Assembly (NCBI GenBank): GCA_031261715.1
Contig: JAISJB010000001.1
Coordinates: forward strand, 248,001-312,000
Direction of reading: 5' to 3'
Length of the DNA stretch: 64,000 bases
Origin: Endomicrobium sp.
GTDB taxonomy: Bacteria; Elusimicrobiota; Endomicrobiia; Endomicrobiales; Endomicrobiaceae
Shown here: one piece after another, positions 37,885-45,337 of the stretch
Numbering within the stretch: the stretch's first letter is position 1
How the letters are laid out: every line of letters starts with the position of its first letter
Position numbers and translations under genes: made by a program
Notes under the pieces: generated by a model
Database searches by the model: none
What the model was told of the DNA's origin: nothing
The model's input: the letters and a program-made list of their open reading frames with translations, nothing else

Positions 37885-38760
37885 ATTGATTTTATTTTGA
37901 TTTATAAATGCTTTAAGTGTATTTGACAATAGCATTGTTATTGTCATAGGGCCAACTCCTCCAGGAACTGGGGTAATTCTAACATTTTTGTTTTGTATAT
38001 AATTAAAATCAACATCTCCACATAAGCCATCAACTGTTCTATTAATACCAACATCAATAATAACTGTGTTATCTTTGATATTATAGTTCTTATTTAAAAA
38101 ATTAGGTATGCCAACAGCCACTATGATAACATCAGCTATTTTAGTTAATTTGTCTAAATTATATGTTTTTGAATGAGCAGTTATAACTGTTGCATTTTGT
38201 GACAGCATAAGAATTGCTAATGGTTTACCAACAAGATTTGATCTGCCAATAATTAAAACTGTTTTACCGCTTAGTTGAATATTTGAATATTGTAATAAAT
38301 GCATAATCCCTAAAGGAGTACAAGGAATCAGAACGTTTTCCTTAATAATATCATTCCAAGATTTAAGTAAACTTAACTTTCCATAGTTAACAGGATGTAA
38401 CCCATCTACATCTTTAACTGGATTTATAGCATTTATACAATTTTGAGTAAAAGTTTTATCTGGTAATGGTAACTGTAATAAAATTCCGTTAATAAGAGTA
38501 TTGCTATTTAAATCATTTATTAATCTAATAATAGCGTCTTGTGATGATTGTGTCGAGATATTATTATGAAATGATTGTATTCCAACTTCTTGACATGCTT
38601 TAATTTTTGATTGAATATATATTTTACTTGCCACATTTGATCCAACTAAAATTGTGGCTAACCCAGGCGTTTTTCCTGTTATGTCTTTGAAATTTTTTAT
38701 TTTTGTTTTTATATCTGATTTAATGTGTTTTGCAATTTGCCTTCCATTAATAATTTTCAT
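37879..38760 (-). CDS. folD: Bifunctional methylenetetrahydrofolate dehydrogenase/cyclohydrolase
   Basis: Interconverts methylene-, methenyl- and formyl-THF in one-carbon metabolism. Typical segments: LATILVGSNVASKIYIQSK with the catalytic Lys region, INGILLQLPLP, KDVDGLHP, LIGRSNLVGKPLAILML in the Rossmann domain and TPVPGGVGPMTITMLL near the end. 293 residues is normal. AGGAGAG precedes the ATG. It may use the methylene-THF made by the glycine cleavage genes in this window. Confidence 0.96.
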   Translation of the reverse strand: MKIINGRQIAKHIKSDIKTKIKNFKDITGKTPGLATILVGSNVASKIYIQSKIKACQEVGIQSFHNNISTQSSQDAIIRLINDLNSNTLINGILLQLPLPDKTFTQNCINAINPVKDVDGLHPVNYGKLSLLKSWNDIIKENVLIPCTPLGIMHLLQYSNIQLSGKTVLIIGRSNLVGKPLAILMLSQNATVITAHSKTYNLDKLTKIADVIIVAVGIPNFLNKNYNIKDNTVIIDVGINRTVDGLCGDVDFNYIQNKNVRITPVPGGVGPMTITMLLSNTLKAFINQNKINL

Positions 38761-38841
38761 TTATCTTGCTCTCCTAATTTATCATTTTATTTGTCATAAT
38801 GAAACTTTTTTTGTATACTTTTTAATATTTCTTGACTTTAA

Positions 38842-38937
38842 GGAGGGGTCGCATAGTCTGGTTGATTGCGCCGGTTTGCTAAACTGGTGTACAGATCATA
38901 ATTATCTGTACCGAGAGTTCGAATCTCTCCCCCTCCG
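38842..38937 (+). tRNA. tRNA-Ser(GCT)
   Basis: Type II tRNA of 96 bases. Acceptor GGAGGGG/CCCCTCC, discriminator G, anticodon stem CCGGT/ACTGG with one G-T pair and loop TTGCTAA giving GCT. The variable arm has an eight-pair stem GTACAGAT/ATCTGTAC. T-arm GAGAG-TTCGAAT-CTCTC. No CCA encoded. It lies between divergent folD and the NifU-like operon. Confidence 0.96.
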
Positions 38938-38967
38938 TAAGTTTTATCAATTCATCTGTAGTTAACA

Positions 38968-39012
38968 ATTGTATCAAATTTATTTCAATTATATTAGTAA
39001 ATTTGATACAAT
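38968..39012. promoter_or_regulatory. Perfect 15-bp inverted repeat upstream of the NifU-like/GGGtGRT operon
   Basis: ATTGTATCAAATTTA at 38968-38982 is exactly repeated in reverse complement at 38998-39012, with a 15-base AT-rich spacer, so arm centres are 30 bp apart (about three helical turns). The right arm contains TTGATA (39003-39008), which could serve as a -35 with TAAAAT at 39028-39033 (19-base spacer). Either a two-site operator for a dimeric regulator or an RNA hairpin; as a tRNA-Ser terminator it would be weak because no T-run follows on the plus strand. Confidence 0.65.
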
Positions 39013-39064
39013 AAATCTTTTACAATGTAAAATAATAAGATTTTTAAAAGGCAGAGGTGCTTTT

Positions 39065-39775
39065 ATGAGTTGTAATAATTGTTCTGAGGAAACTTGTGAA
39101 ATTAAAAGTATGATAAATGTTTCAAAAGGACCAAGGCATGGGCCTGCTCCTATCCCTGAAGATGGGAAATGGGTTCAAGCCACTAAAATCAAAGATATAT
39201 GTGGCTTAACACATGGAATTGGTTGGTGTGCTCCGCAACAAGGAGCATGTAAATTAACCTTAAATGTAAAATATGGAATTATAAAAGAGTCCTTAATAGA
39301 AACAATAGGATGCAGTGGTATGACTCATTCTGCTGCAATGGCAGCTGAAATTTTATGTGGTAAAACTATATTAGAAGCTTTAAATTCAGATTTAGTTTGT
39401 GATGCTATTAATACTGCTATGCGTGAATTATTTCTTCAAATTGTATATGGAAGGACACAAACTGCTTTTTCTGAAGGTGGACTACCAATAGGTTCATGTA
39501 TGGAAGATTTAGGCAAAGGGTTACGTTCTCAAATAGGTACTATGTATAGCACAGAATCAAAAGGAGTTAGATATTTAGAAATGACAGAAGGATATGTTTT
39601 GAAACTTGGATTAGATACAAAAAACGAAGTTATAGGATATCAATTTATTAATATTGGTAAAATGCTAGATGACATTAAAAATGGAACATCATATAAAGAT
39701 GCGTTTGAAAATAATATATGTACGTATGGAAGATTTAACGAAGCTGTGGTTAAATTTGACCCACGAAAAGAATAA
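39065..39775 (+). CDS. NifU/IscU-like iron-sulfur scaffold family protein
   Basis: 236 residues. The N-terminus is Cys-rich (C3, C6, C11). The core resembles the NifU N-terminal/IscU fold: GACKLTLNVKYGIIKESLIE, then ETIGCSGMTHSAAMAAEILC in the position of the IscU GCxAAxASxS segment, and a later GSCMEDLGKGL. Probably binds or builds Fe-S clusters, but it differs from the classic IscU and no iscS or nifS is next to it. ATG at 39065 is chosen because GCAGAGG precedes it; the frame extends upstream, but that part overlaps the inverted repeat and looks non-coding. Pairs with the GGGtGRT gene 14 bp downstream. Confidence 0.8.
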   Translation: MSCNNCSEETCEIKSMINVSKGPRHGPAPIPEDGKWVQATKIKDICGLTHGIGWCAPQQGACKLTLNVKYGIIKESLIETIGCSGMTHSAAMAAEILCGKTILEALNSDLVCDAINTAMRELFLQIVYGRTQTAFSEGGLPIGSCMEDLGKGLRSQIGTMYSTESKGVRYLEMTEGYVLKLGLDTKNEVIGYQFINIGKMLDDIKNGTSYKDAFENNICTYGRFNEAVVKFDPRKE

Positions 39776-39789
39776 AGGAGAACAAATTC

Positions 39790-40800
39790 GTGATTGTAAA
39801 ATTTGAAAATTATGATAGACGCATAAATAAGATAAATAATGTATTAAAGAAATATGGTATTAATAATTTAGAAGAAGCACAAAATATTTGTTTAGGTAGT
39901 GGCCTTAATATAAAGAATATTATTAAAAATATTCAACCTATTGCTTTTGATGATGCTATTTGGGCTTATATTGTGGGAGCTGCTATTGCCATAAAAAAAA
40001 ACATAAATAATGCATCTGACATCGCTAAAATGTTAGGAATAGGATTACAATCTTTTTGTATACCTGGATCTGTTGCTGAACATCGTTTGGTTGGAATTGG
40101 ACATGGAAATTTAGCATCTAGTTTATTAACTGAACAAACTAGATGTTTCTGCTTTTTAGCTGGACATGAAAGTTTTGCTGCTGCAGAAGGAGCTTTAAGT
40201 ATCATAAAAGCAGCAAACAAAGTACGTAATACAAAACTGCAGGTTATTCTTAATGGCTTAGGAAAAGATGCAGCTTATATAATAAGTCGTATTAATGGCT
40301 TTACATATATTAAAACTAAGTATGATTATTTAACTAGTAAATTACATATAATTGAAGAGATACTTTTTTCAAAAGAAAAAAATAGAGTAGAAGTTAAGGT
40401 TTATGGAGCAGATGATGTAAATGAAGGTGTTGCAATTATGATAAGTCAAAATGTTGATATTTCAATTACAGGGAACTCGACTAATCCGACAAGGTTTCAA
40501 CATCCAGTTGCTGGGACATATAAAAAATGGACTATTGAACATAATAAGCATTATTTTTCAGTGGCATCTGGCGGTGGTACTGGTAGAACGTTACATCCTG
40601 ATAATATAGCATCTGGTCCAGCATCATACGGATTAACAGATGTTATGGGGCGTATGCATAGTGATGTACAGTTTGCTGGTTCTTCGTCTGTTCCATCACA
40701 TGTGGAAATGATGGGTTTCATAGGTATGGGAAATAATCCTATTGTAGGAGCGTCAGTTTCAATTGCTGTTGCTATAGAAGAAATAATAAGACATAATTGA
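39790..40800 (+). CDS. GGGtGRT family protein, unknown function
   Basis: 336 residues. Carries the motif for which the family is named in SVASGGGTGRTLHPDNIASG, and other highly conserved-looking blocks: DDAIWAYIVGAAIAI, GHGNLASSLLTEQT, LAGHESFAAAEGALSII and SSVPSHVEMMGFIGMGNNP. The Gly-rich blocks suggest a nucleotide- or cofactor-binding enzyme, but no reaction is known to me. Start is GTG with AGGAG just upstream. Its close coupling to the NifU-like gene suggests that it needs or inserts an Fe-S centre, although the protein itself has few Cys. Confidence 0.85.
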   Translation: MIVKFENYDRRINKINNVLKKYGINNLEEAQNICLGSGLNIKNIIKNIQPIAFDDAIWAYIVGAAIAIKKNINNASDIAKMLGIGLQSFCIPGSVAEHRLVGIGHGNLASSLLTEQTRCFCFLAGHESFAAAEGALSIIKAANKVRNTKLQVILNGLGKDAAYIISRINGFTYIKTKYDYLTSKLHIIEEILFSKEKNRVEVKVYGADDVNEGVAIMISQNVDISITGNSTNPTRFQHPVAGTYKKWTIEHNKHYFSVASGGGTGRTLHPDNIASGPASYGLTDVMGRMHSDVQFAGSSSVPSHVEMMGFIGMGNNPIVGASVSIAVAIEEIIRHN

Positions 40801-40873
40801 AATATTCTTGAGCTTTTATATATAATCTAGTGTATTAATATATTGTAGAATAATATATTTTAAGGGAGTATAA

Positions 40874-41128
40874 ATGGCAGTGCGTTTAAGATTACAAAGA
40901 ATAGGCAAAATAAAAAGACCATACTATAAAATTGTAGCAATAGATAAGAGAAAAAAAAGAGATGGACAAGCAATCGAGATACTTGGTAGATATGATCCTA
41001 TAACTAAACAAAATAATTTTTCGATTGATACTAAAAGATTATTGTATTGGATCAATGTAGGGGCAACTGTATCAACAAGATTAAATCATTTAATACAAAA
41101 AATAAAAAATAATTATAATGTCAAATAA
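40874..41128 (+). CDS. rpsP: 30S ribosomal protein S16
   Basis: 84-residue ribosomal protein of the 5' domain of 16S rRNA. Begins MAVRLRLQRIGKIKRPYYKI and contains DGQAIEILGRYDP, both typical. GGGAG lies before the ATG. First gene of the rpsP-khpA-rimM-trmD-rplS operon, in the order common to many bacteria, though ffh, often upstream, is absent here. Confidence 0.97.
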   Translation: MAVRLRLQRIGKIKRPYYKIVAIDKRKKRDGQAIEILGRYDPITKQNNFSIDTKRLLYWINVGATVSTRLNHLIQKIKNNYNVK

Positions 41129-41155
41129 AACAAACAATCACATAGGAGAAAAAAC

Positions 41156-41386
41156 ATGAAAGAACTAGTTCTTTTAATAGCTAAAGCATTAGTGGATCAT
41201 CCAGAGAAGGTGGAAGTTAAAGAAGTTAATGGAGAGAGAACTACTGTCCTTGAACTTAAAGTGGACGATGCAGATAAGGGAAAGATTATTGGTAAAGAAG
41301 GCCGTATTATAAAAGCAATAAGAGTTATAATTAATTCTGCTTCTGCAAAACTTGATAAAAGAGCAACTATAGAAGTTGTAGAATAA
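41156..41386 (+). CDS. khpA: KH-domain RNA-binding protein KhpA
   Basis: 76 residues, a single KH domain with GxxG loop IIGKEGRIIKAIRVIIN. Begins KELVLLIAKALVDHPEKVEV, as usual in the family. KhpA pairs with KhpB/Jag to bind RNAs and influence cell size in Gram-positives; here only its location between rpsP and rimM is seen. Translation signal AGGAG precedes the ATG. Confidence 0.95.
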   Translation: MKELVLLIAKALVDHPEKVEVKEVNGERTTVLELKVDDADKGKIIGKEGRIIKAIRVIINSASAKLDKRATIEVVE

Positions 41387-41396
41387 AAAATATTCA

Positions 41397-41699
41397 ATGA
41401 AGAATTCTAGAGATATAATTGGTTTTGAGGTTTTTAGTAGTCAAGAATGGAACTATATAGGTATTATAGAAAATGTTATTAACTCTGATAAGTATGCAGA
41501 CATATTAGTTGTAAAAAATTATCATAGTGAAGTTTTAATACCTATACTGTGTAATAAAATCAGTTGTATTAATTTAATGAGAAGAAAGATTTTTATTATT
41601 TTCCCAAAAGGATATAGCAATATTTATCAACCTTCAATGTATTTAGATGATAATCATAATATATTTAATAGTTATTATTATTATCTTTATGAAAATTGA
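41397..41699 (+). CDS. rimM: RimM reduced to its C-terminal PRC-barrel
   Basis: 100 residues in the rimM slot between khpA and trmD. The sequence starts at DIIGFEVFSSQEWNYIGIIE and goes through ILVVKNYHSEVLIPIL to IFIIFPKGYSNIYQ, which is the PRC-barrel that binds S19. The N-terminal RimM domain (about 80-90 residues, ordinarily containing the early GKI..PHG segment) is missing, and only ten bases lie between khpA and this ATG. It overlaps trmD by 11 bases. A weak or absent Shine-Dalgarno suggests coupling to khpA. Confidence 0.8.
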   Translation: MKNSRDIIGFEVFSSQEWNYIGIIENVINSDKYADILVVKNYHSEVLIPILCNKISCINLMRRKIFIIFPKGYSNIYQPSMYLDDNHNIFNSYYYYLYEN

Positions 41700-42378
41700 T
41701 ATTATAACTTTGTTCCCAACAATGTTTAATGGCCCATTAACTGAAAGTTTATTAAATAAAGCAAGTAAAAAGAAAATAATAACAATTAATTTAATTGATA
41801 TTAGGTTATTTGCTAAGAATAATAAAGTTGATGATAGACCTTTCGGTGGTGGGTCAGGAATGGTAATTAAACCAGAGCCATTATATGATGCAATAAAAAG
41901 TACTGGAGTAATAAGAAAAAACATTTATTATAAAAACAATTATAACAAACCCTATGTTATATATATGTCCCCACAAGGTAATGTTTTAAATAATCAAATA
42001 ATATGTAATTTATTAAAATTTAAACATTTAGTTATTATTTGTGGTCATTATGAAGGTATAGATGAACGTATTTTAAATTATGTAGATAAAGAAATATCGA
42101 TAGGAGATTACGTATTGACTGGTGGAGAAATTCCTGCTATGGTATTGATTGACTCTGTTGTACGTATGTTGCCTGGAGTTATTAATCCAGAATCTGTTAG
42201 AAATGATTCTTTTTATAATAAATCATTAGATTTTCCTCATTATACTAGACCATATATGTTTAAGAGTCATAAAGTGCCAAAAGTACTTTTATCAGGTAAC
42301 CATAAAAAGATTCAGCAATGGCGTTTAAACCAAGCATATATTAGAACAAAAAAACGTAGACCAGATTTATTAAAGTAA
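41689..42378 (+). CDS. trmD: tRNA (guanine37-N1)-methyltransferase
   Basis: SPOUT methyltransferase making m1G37, which prevents +1 frameshifting. [13 protein letters not shown] at the start, [12 protein letters not shown], then the knot region [14 protein letters not shown] and [13 protein letters not shown]. 229 residues. The ATG at 41689 gives the canonical start; an in-frame upstream ATG would only add a hydrophobic stretch shared with rimM. Between rimM and rplS in the conserved operon. Confidence 0.97.
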   Translation: MKIDIITLFPTMFNGPLTESLLNKASKKKIITINLIDIRLFAKNNKVDDRPFGGGSGMVIKPEPLYDAIKSTGVIRKNIYYKNNYNKPYVIYMSPQGNVLNNQIICNLLKFKHLVIICGHYEGIDERILNYVDKEISIGDYVLTGGEIPAMVLIDSVVRMLPGVINPESVRNDSFYNKSLDFPHYTRPYMFKSHKVPKVLLSGNHKKIQQWRLNQAYIRTKKRRPDLLK

Positions 42379-42401
42379 AGTTTGAAAAGGAAGGTAATAA
42401 G

Positions 42402-42773
42402 GTGTTATTGATAGAAAAAATTCAGAATATAGAAAATAAAAAATTAGATTTTAAAATTCTTTTTAAGCCAGGCGATCATATTAAAGTACATTTTAAAATT
42501 TTTGAAGATAATAAAGAAAAAATTCAAGTATTTGAGGGAATAGTTATACGTATTAGAGGTAGTAATTTATCTAAAACTTTCACTGTAAGAAAAATATCAT
42601 TTGGAATCGGTGTAGAAAAAATTTTTCCTATATATTCACCTTGTATTTCTAAAATTGATATTATCAAGTATGGGAAAGTGCGTAGAGCAAAATTATATTA
42701 CCTAAGACATTTGACAGGCAAAGGCGCTAGAATTATAGAGGATGTATCTAGAGCTAGAAAAAGCAATAAATAA
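42402..42773 (+). CDS. rplS: 50S ribosomal protein L19
   Basis: 123 residues, at the 30S-50S interface. Recognised by [46 protein letters not shown] and [18 protein letters not shown]. Start is GTG with GGAAGG at the proper distance. Last gene of the rpsP operon. Confidence 0.97.
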   Translation: MLLIEKIQNIENKKLDFKILFKPGDHIKVHFKIFEDNKEKIQVFEGIVIRIRGSNLSKTFTVRKISFGIGVEKIFPIYSPCISKIDIIKYGKVRRAKLYYLRHLTGKGARIIEDVSRARKSNK

Positions 42774-42803
42774 ATTTTTACAGTTATATAAGGAATATTT
42801 ATA

Positions 42804-43310
42804 ATGGAAGACATTTTATTTTCAAGAAGAAGTATTAGAGAATATATAAATGGTGATGTTAGTGAAAAAGATTTAAATTATATTTTGCATGCTGCAATGG
42901 CAGCTCCAACTGCAATGAACACGCGATGTTATTCTTTTTTAGTTATTAAAGATAAAAATATGCATAAAAAAATTGCTATGCAACATGAATCTGCTAAAAT
43001 GATTATTTCTGCTCCATTAGCTATTTTAGTTGTTGGAGATAGTAACATTGCTTTTAAAGGGTTTTTGCCACAGGATTGTGCTGCTGCTACTCAAAATATA
43101 CTGCTTGCAGCTACAGCAAGAGGGTATGGTACAGTTTGGTGTGGAATATATTCTAATCTTAATAAAGAAGTATCTGTAGCAAAGTTATTTAATCTTCCAA
43201 AGAACATTAAACCTTTTTCATTAGTGGTGATAGGTAAAACTAATGTCAAACCTATTAAAAGAAATGTGTGGCAACCAGAAAAAGTAAAGTATGAAACTTG
43301 GAATAAATGA
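42804..43310 (+). CDS. Nitroreductase family flavoprotein
   Basis: 168 residues. FMN-dependent NAD(P)H oxidoreductase fold: SRRSIREYINGDV at the N-terminus (FMN phosphate-binding Arg pair), HAAMAAPTAMNTRCYSFLVI, then DCAAATQNILLAATARGYGTVWCG and a late FSLVVIGK. The physiological acceptor is unknown; members reduce nitro groups, quinones or flavin. Overlaps argS by four bases (ATGA). Confidence 0.9.
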   Translation: MEDILFSRRSIREYINGDVSEKDLNYILHAAMAAPTAMNTRCYSFLVIKDKNMHKKIAMQHESAKMIISAPLAILVVGDSNIAFKGFLPQDCAAATQNILLAATARGYGTVWCGIYSNLNKEVSVAKLFNLPKNIKPFSLVVIGKTNVKPIKRNVWQPEKVKYETWNK

Positions 43311-44977
43311 TAAAAAAGTATTTAAATAGTAATTTTGATATTGTAGTTAATAACTATCTTAAAATGAAAAGATATAACGCTATATCTAATCTTCATTGTA
43401 ATATAGTAGTTCCACCTAAAATAATCAATTGTGACTTTTCTGTTAATATTATTATGACATTAGCAACTAAACTTAAAATTTCTGCTGAAAATGTGTCTCA
43501 AGATTTGTTTATAATGATTTTAAAAGATAAAAATCTCTCAGAGATTATAGAAAAAGTTCAATTAGTCAAACCATATTTTTACATTAATTTTAATATTAAA
43601 GATACATTTTTACATAAACAAATAATACAAATCATGGCTAAACAAAATGATTATACTATTTTACCTAGAAATAAAAGAGGAAAAGTTATACTTGAATTTA
43701 TTTCTGCTAATCCTACAGGTCCATTACATATAGGACATGGAAGAGGTGCTGCTATCGGCGAGTCATTATCTAGAATACTCAAGTATTTAGGTTATAATGT
43801 AATTAAAGAATATTATTTAAATGATATGGGAAATCAAATATCTATTTTAGTTGAATCTGTGAAATTACGTTATAGACAATTAAAAGGCGAAACAATTTCT
43901 TTTCCTGATGATTATTACAAAGGTGATTACATCATTAATTTAGCTAAAGGATTATTAAGAAAGGAAAATAATATATCTAAAATCAACATTAAACTTGAAA
44001 CAATGAACTATATCTTACAATCTATTAAACAAGATATAAGTAATCTAGAGATACATTTTGATAGTTGGTTTTTTGAAAGTAGCTTAACTCATGGATCCAA
44101 TTCGCAAATCAAACAAATTATTAAATATCTTACTAAAAAAGGCTATGTTTACATTAATAATAATGCTACATGGCTTACTACTACTAAATTTGGAGATGAT
44201 AAAGATAGAGTCTTGCTACGCTCTGATGGTAGTTATACATATTTTGCTTTAGATGTGGCATATCATATGAATAAATTACAAAGAGGGTTTAATAAGATTA
44301 TAAATATTTGGGGAGCAGATCATTATGGATATGTCAATAGAATAAAATCAGCTATGCAAATGTTTTGTGTTAATAAGAACGTAATACGGATTGTTCTTTA
44401 TCAACTTGTTTCAATTATAAAAAATAAACATATAATTACTATGTCCACGCGTAAAGGTGAATTTATTCCTTTAAAAGATATAATAAAAACTGTTGGACCA
44501 AATGTATGTAAATTTTTCTTTTTGTTAAGAGATCCAAAATCTCAATTAGAATTTAACTTACAGCTTGCACAAAGTAATCTTAATAGTAATCCGTTATTTT
44601 ATATACAATATGCTTATGCTAGATGTAATTCTATTATAGTAGCAAGCCAAAATATTTCTATTATACAGCAGAATTTAGAAATGATAAATTTAAACTTATT
44701 AAATACAAAAATAGAACGAACTTTAATGAAACATCTTGTAATGTTTGACGATACATTGACAATATGTGCAATTAATATGAGTCCACATTATCTTACAATG
44801 TATCTAATTAAACTTGCAGATATATACCATAAGTTTTACGAAACGTGTTCTATTATTAAAAATGTTAATTCCAATCTAGCTTTAACTGAAGCTAGATTAA
44901 CGTTAGTTAAATGTGTCATGTTAATAATTCGTAATGGTTTAAATTTACTTGGCATTTCTGTCATGAAAAATATGTAA
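43307..44977 (+). CDS. argS: Arginyl-tRNA synthetase
   Basis: Class I synthetase. N-terminal Add1-like domain, then SANPTGPLHIGHGRGAAIGE with the HIGH motif, GDDKDRVLLRSDGSYTYFALD, YGYVNRIKSAM and MSTRKGEFI in place of KMSKS, as is common for ArgS. The C-terminal DALR anticodon domain ends the 556-residue protein. Charges, among others, the unusual tRNA-Arg(CCG) near 48.5 kb. Confidence 0.96.
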   Translation: MIKKYLNSNFDIVVNNYLKMKRYNAISNLHCNIVVPPKIINCDFSVNIIMTLATKLKISAENVSQDLFIMILKDKNLSEIIEKVQLVKPYFYINFNIKDTFLHKQIIQIMAKQNDYTILPRNKRGKVILEFISANPTGPLHIGHGRGAAIGESLSRILKYLGYNVIKEYYLNDMGNQISILVESVKLRYRQLKGETISFPDDYYKGDYIINLAKGLLRKENNISKINIKLETMNYILQSIKQDISNLEIHFDSWFFESSLTHGSNSQIKQIIKYLTKKGYVYINNNATWLTTTKFGDDKDRVLLRSDGSYTYFALDVAYHMNKLQRGFNKIINIWGADHYGYVNRIKSAMQMFCVNKNVIRIVLYQLVSIIKNKHIITMSTRKGEFIPLKDIIKTVGPNVCKFFFLLRDPKSQLEFNLQLAQSNLNSNPLFYIQYAYARCNSIIVASQNISIIQQNLEMINLNLLNTKIERTLMKHLVMFDDTLTICAINMSPHYLTMYLIKLADIYHKFYETCSIIKNVNSNLALTEARLTLVKCVMLIIRNGLNLLGISVMKNM

Positions 44978-45004
44978 GAAATAATATAGTTTATAATTCT
45001 TATA

Positions 45005-45034
45005 TTGATAAAAAATATAAAAGTTTTATATAAT
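45005..45034 (+). promoter_or_regulatory. Sigma70-type promoter of the tandem-repeat microprotein gene
   Basis: TTGATA (45005-45010, 5 of 6) and TATAAT (45029-45034, 6 of 6) separated by 18 bases. The expected start of transcription is at about 45041, which is the first base of a perfect 12-bp palindrome. The downstream gene has a GAGGG box nine bases before its ATG. Confidence 0.7.
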
Positions 45035-45040
45035 CATCCA

Positions 45041-45052
45041 ATTAGCGCTAAT
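45041..45052. promoter_or_regulatory. Perfect 12-bp palindrome at the transcription start (operator candidate)
   Basis: ATTAGCGCTAAT is its own reverse complement. It begins six bases after the -10 hexamer and has a GCGC core that stands out in an otherwise nearly pure A/T leader. A dimeric repressor bound here would block initiation. I did not see a second copy in the window while reading, though no exhaustive search was made. Confidence 0.55.
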
Positions 45053-45083
45053 ATATATATAATTATAGTGAGGGTATTAAAAA

Positions 45084-45320
45084 ATGATCGAGAAAGTTCA
45101 AAAAATAGGTTTAAAAAGAGAATCGGGATATCTTTATTTCATTGATAAGCAAGGAGATGTATCTAGATCTTTGATGGCAAGAGGTAAAAAGGAAAAAACT
45201 TGTAAATCATCTAAAATTGTTAAAATAGGTTTAAAAAGAGAATCGGGATATCTTTATTTCATTGATAAGCAAGGAGATGTATCTAGATCTTTGATGGCAA
45301 GAGGTAGAAAAAAAATATAA
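45084..45320 (+). CDS. Microprotein of two near-identical GYLYFIDK-GDVSR repeats, unknown function
   Basis: 78 residues, basic, no signal peptide or membrane segment. Residues 7-34 and 47-74 are identical (28 residues; each has KIGLKRESGYLYF then IDKQGDVSRSLMARG), joined by a Lys/Ser-rich linker and closed by a basic tail. Each unit looks like a small beta-hairpin, with G-Y-L-Y-F-I-D and D-V-S-R as strands, and an RG end suited to nucleic-acid binding. I have an impression of single-unit relatives in other bacteria and archaea but cannot check it. It has its own promoter, palindrome and ribosome site. Free-standing gene between argS and convergent murI. Confidence 0.8.
   Translation: MIEKVQKIGLKRESGYLYFIDKQGDVSRSLMARGKKEKTCKSSKIVKIGLKRESGYLYFIDKQGDVSRSLMARGRKKI
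45102..45306 (+). repeat. 85-bp exact tandem duplication with 120-bp period
   Basis: Bases 45102-45186 and 45222-45306 are identical over 85 positions, including every third codon position. The copies are separated by a 35-bp linker, so the period is exactly 40 codons. Identity at silent sites means either a very recent duplication or ongoing gene conversion. It accounts for the two-unit structure of the microprotein. Confidence 0.95.
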
Positions 45321-45337
45321 TGTAGTTTCAATTTCAT

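Noticed and set aside
38969-39064. N-terminal extension of the NifU-like protein by 32 residues
   Set aside because: It covers the perfect inverted repeat, has no Shine-Dalgarno, and the internal ATG at 39065 has a good one and gives a Cys-rich start.
40837-40859. AATATATT repeated around a seven-base loop before rpsP
   Set aside because: Each unit is itself a palindrome of only A/T; expected often at this composition.
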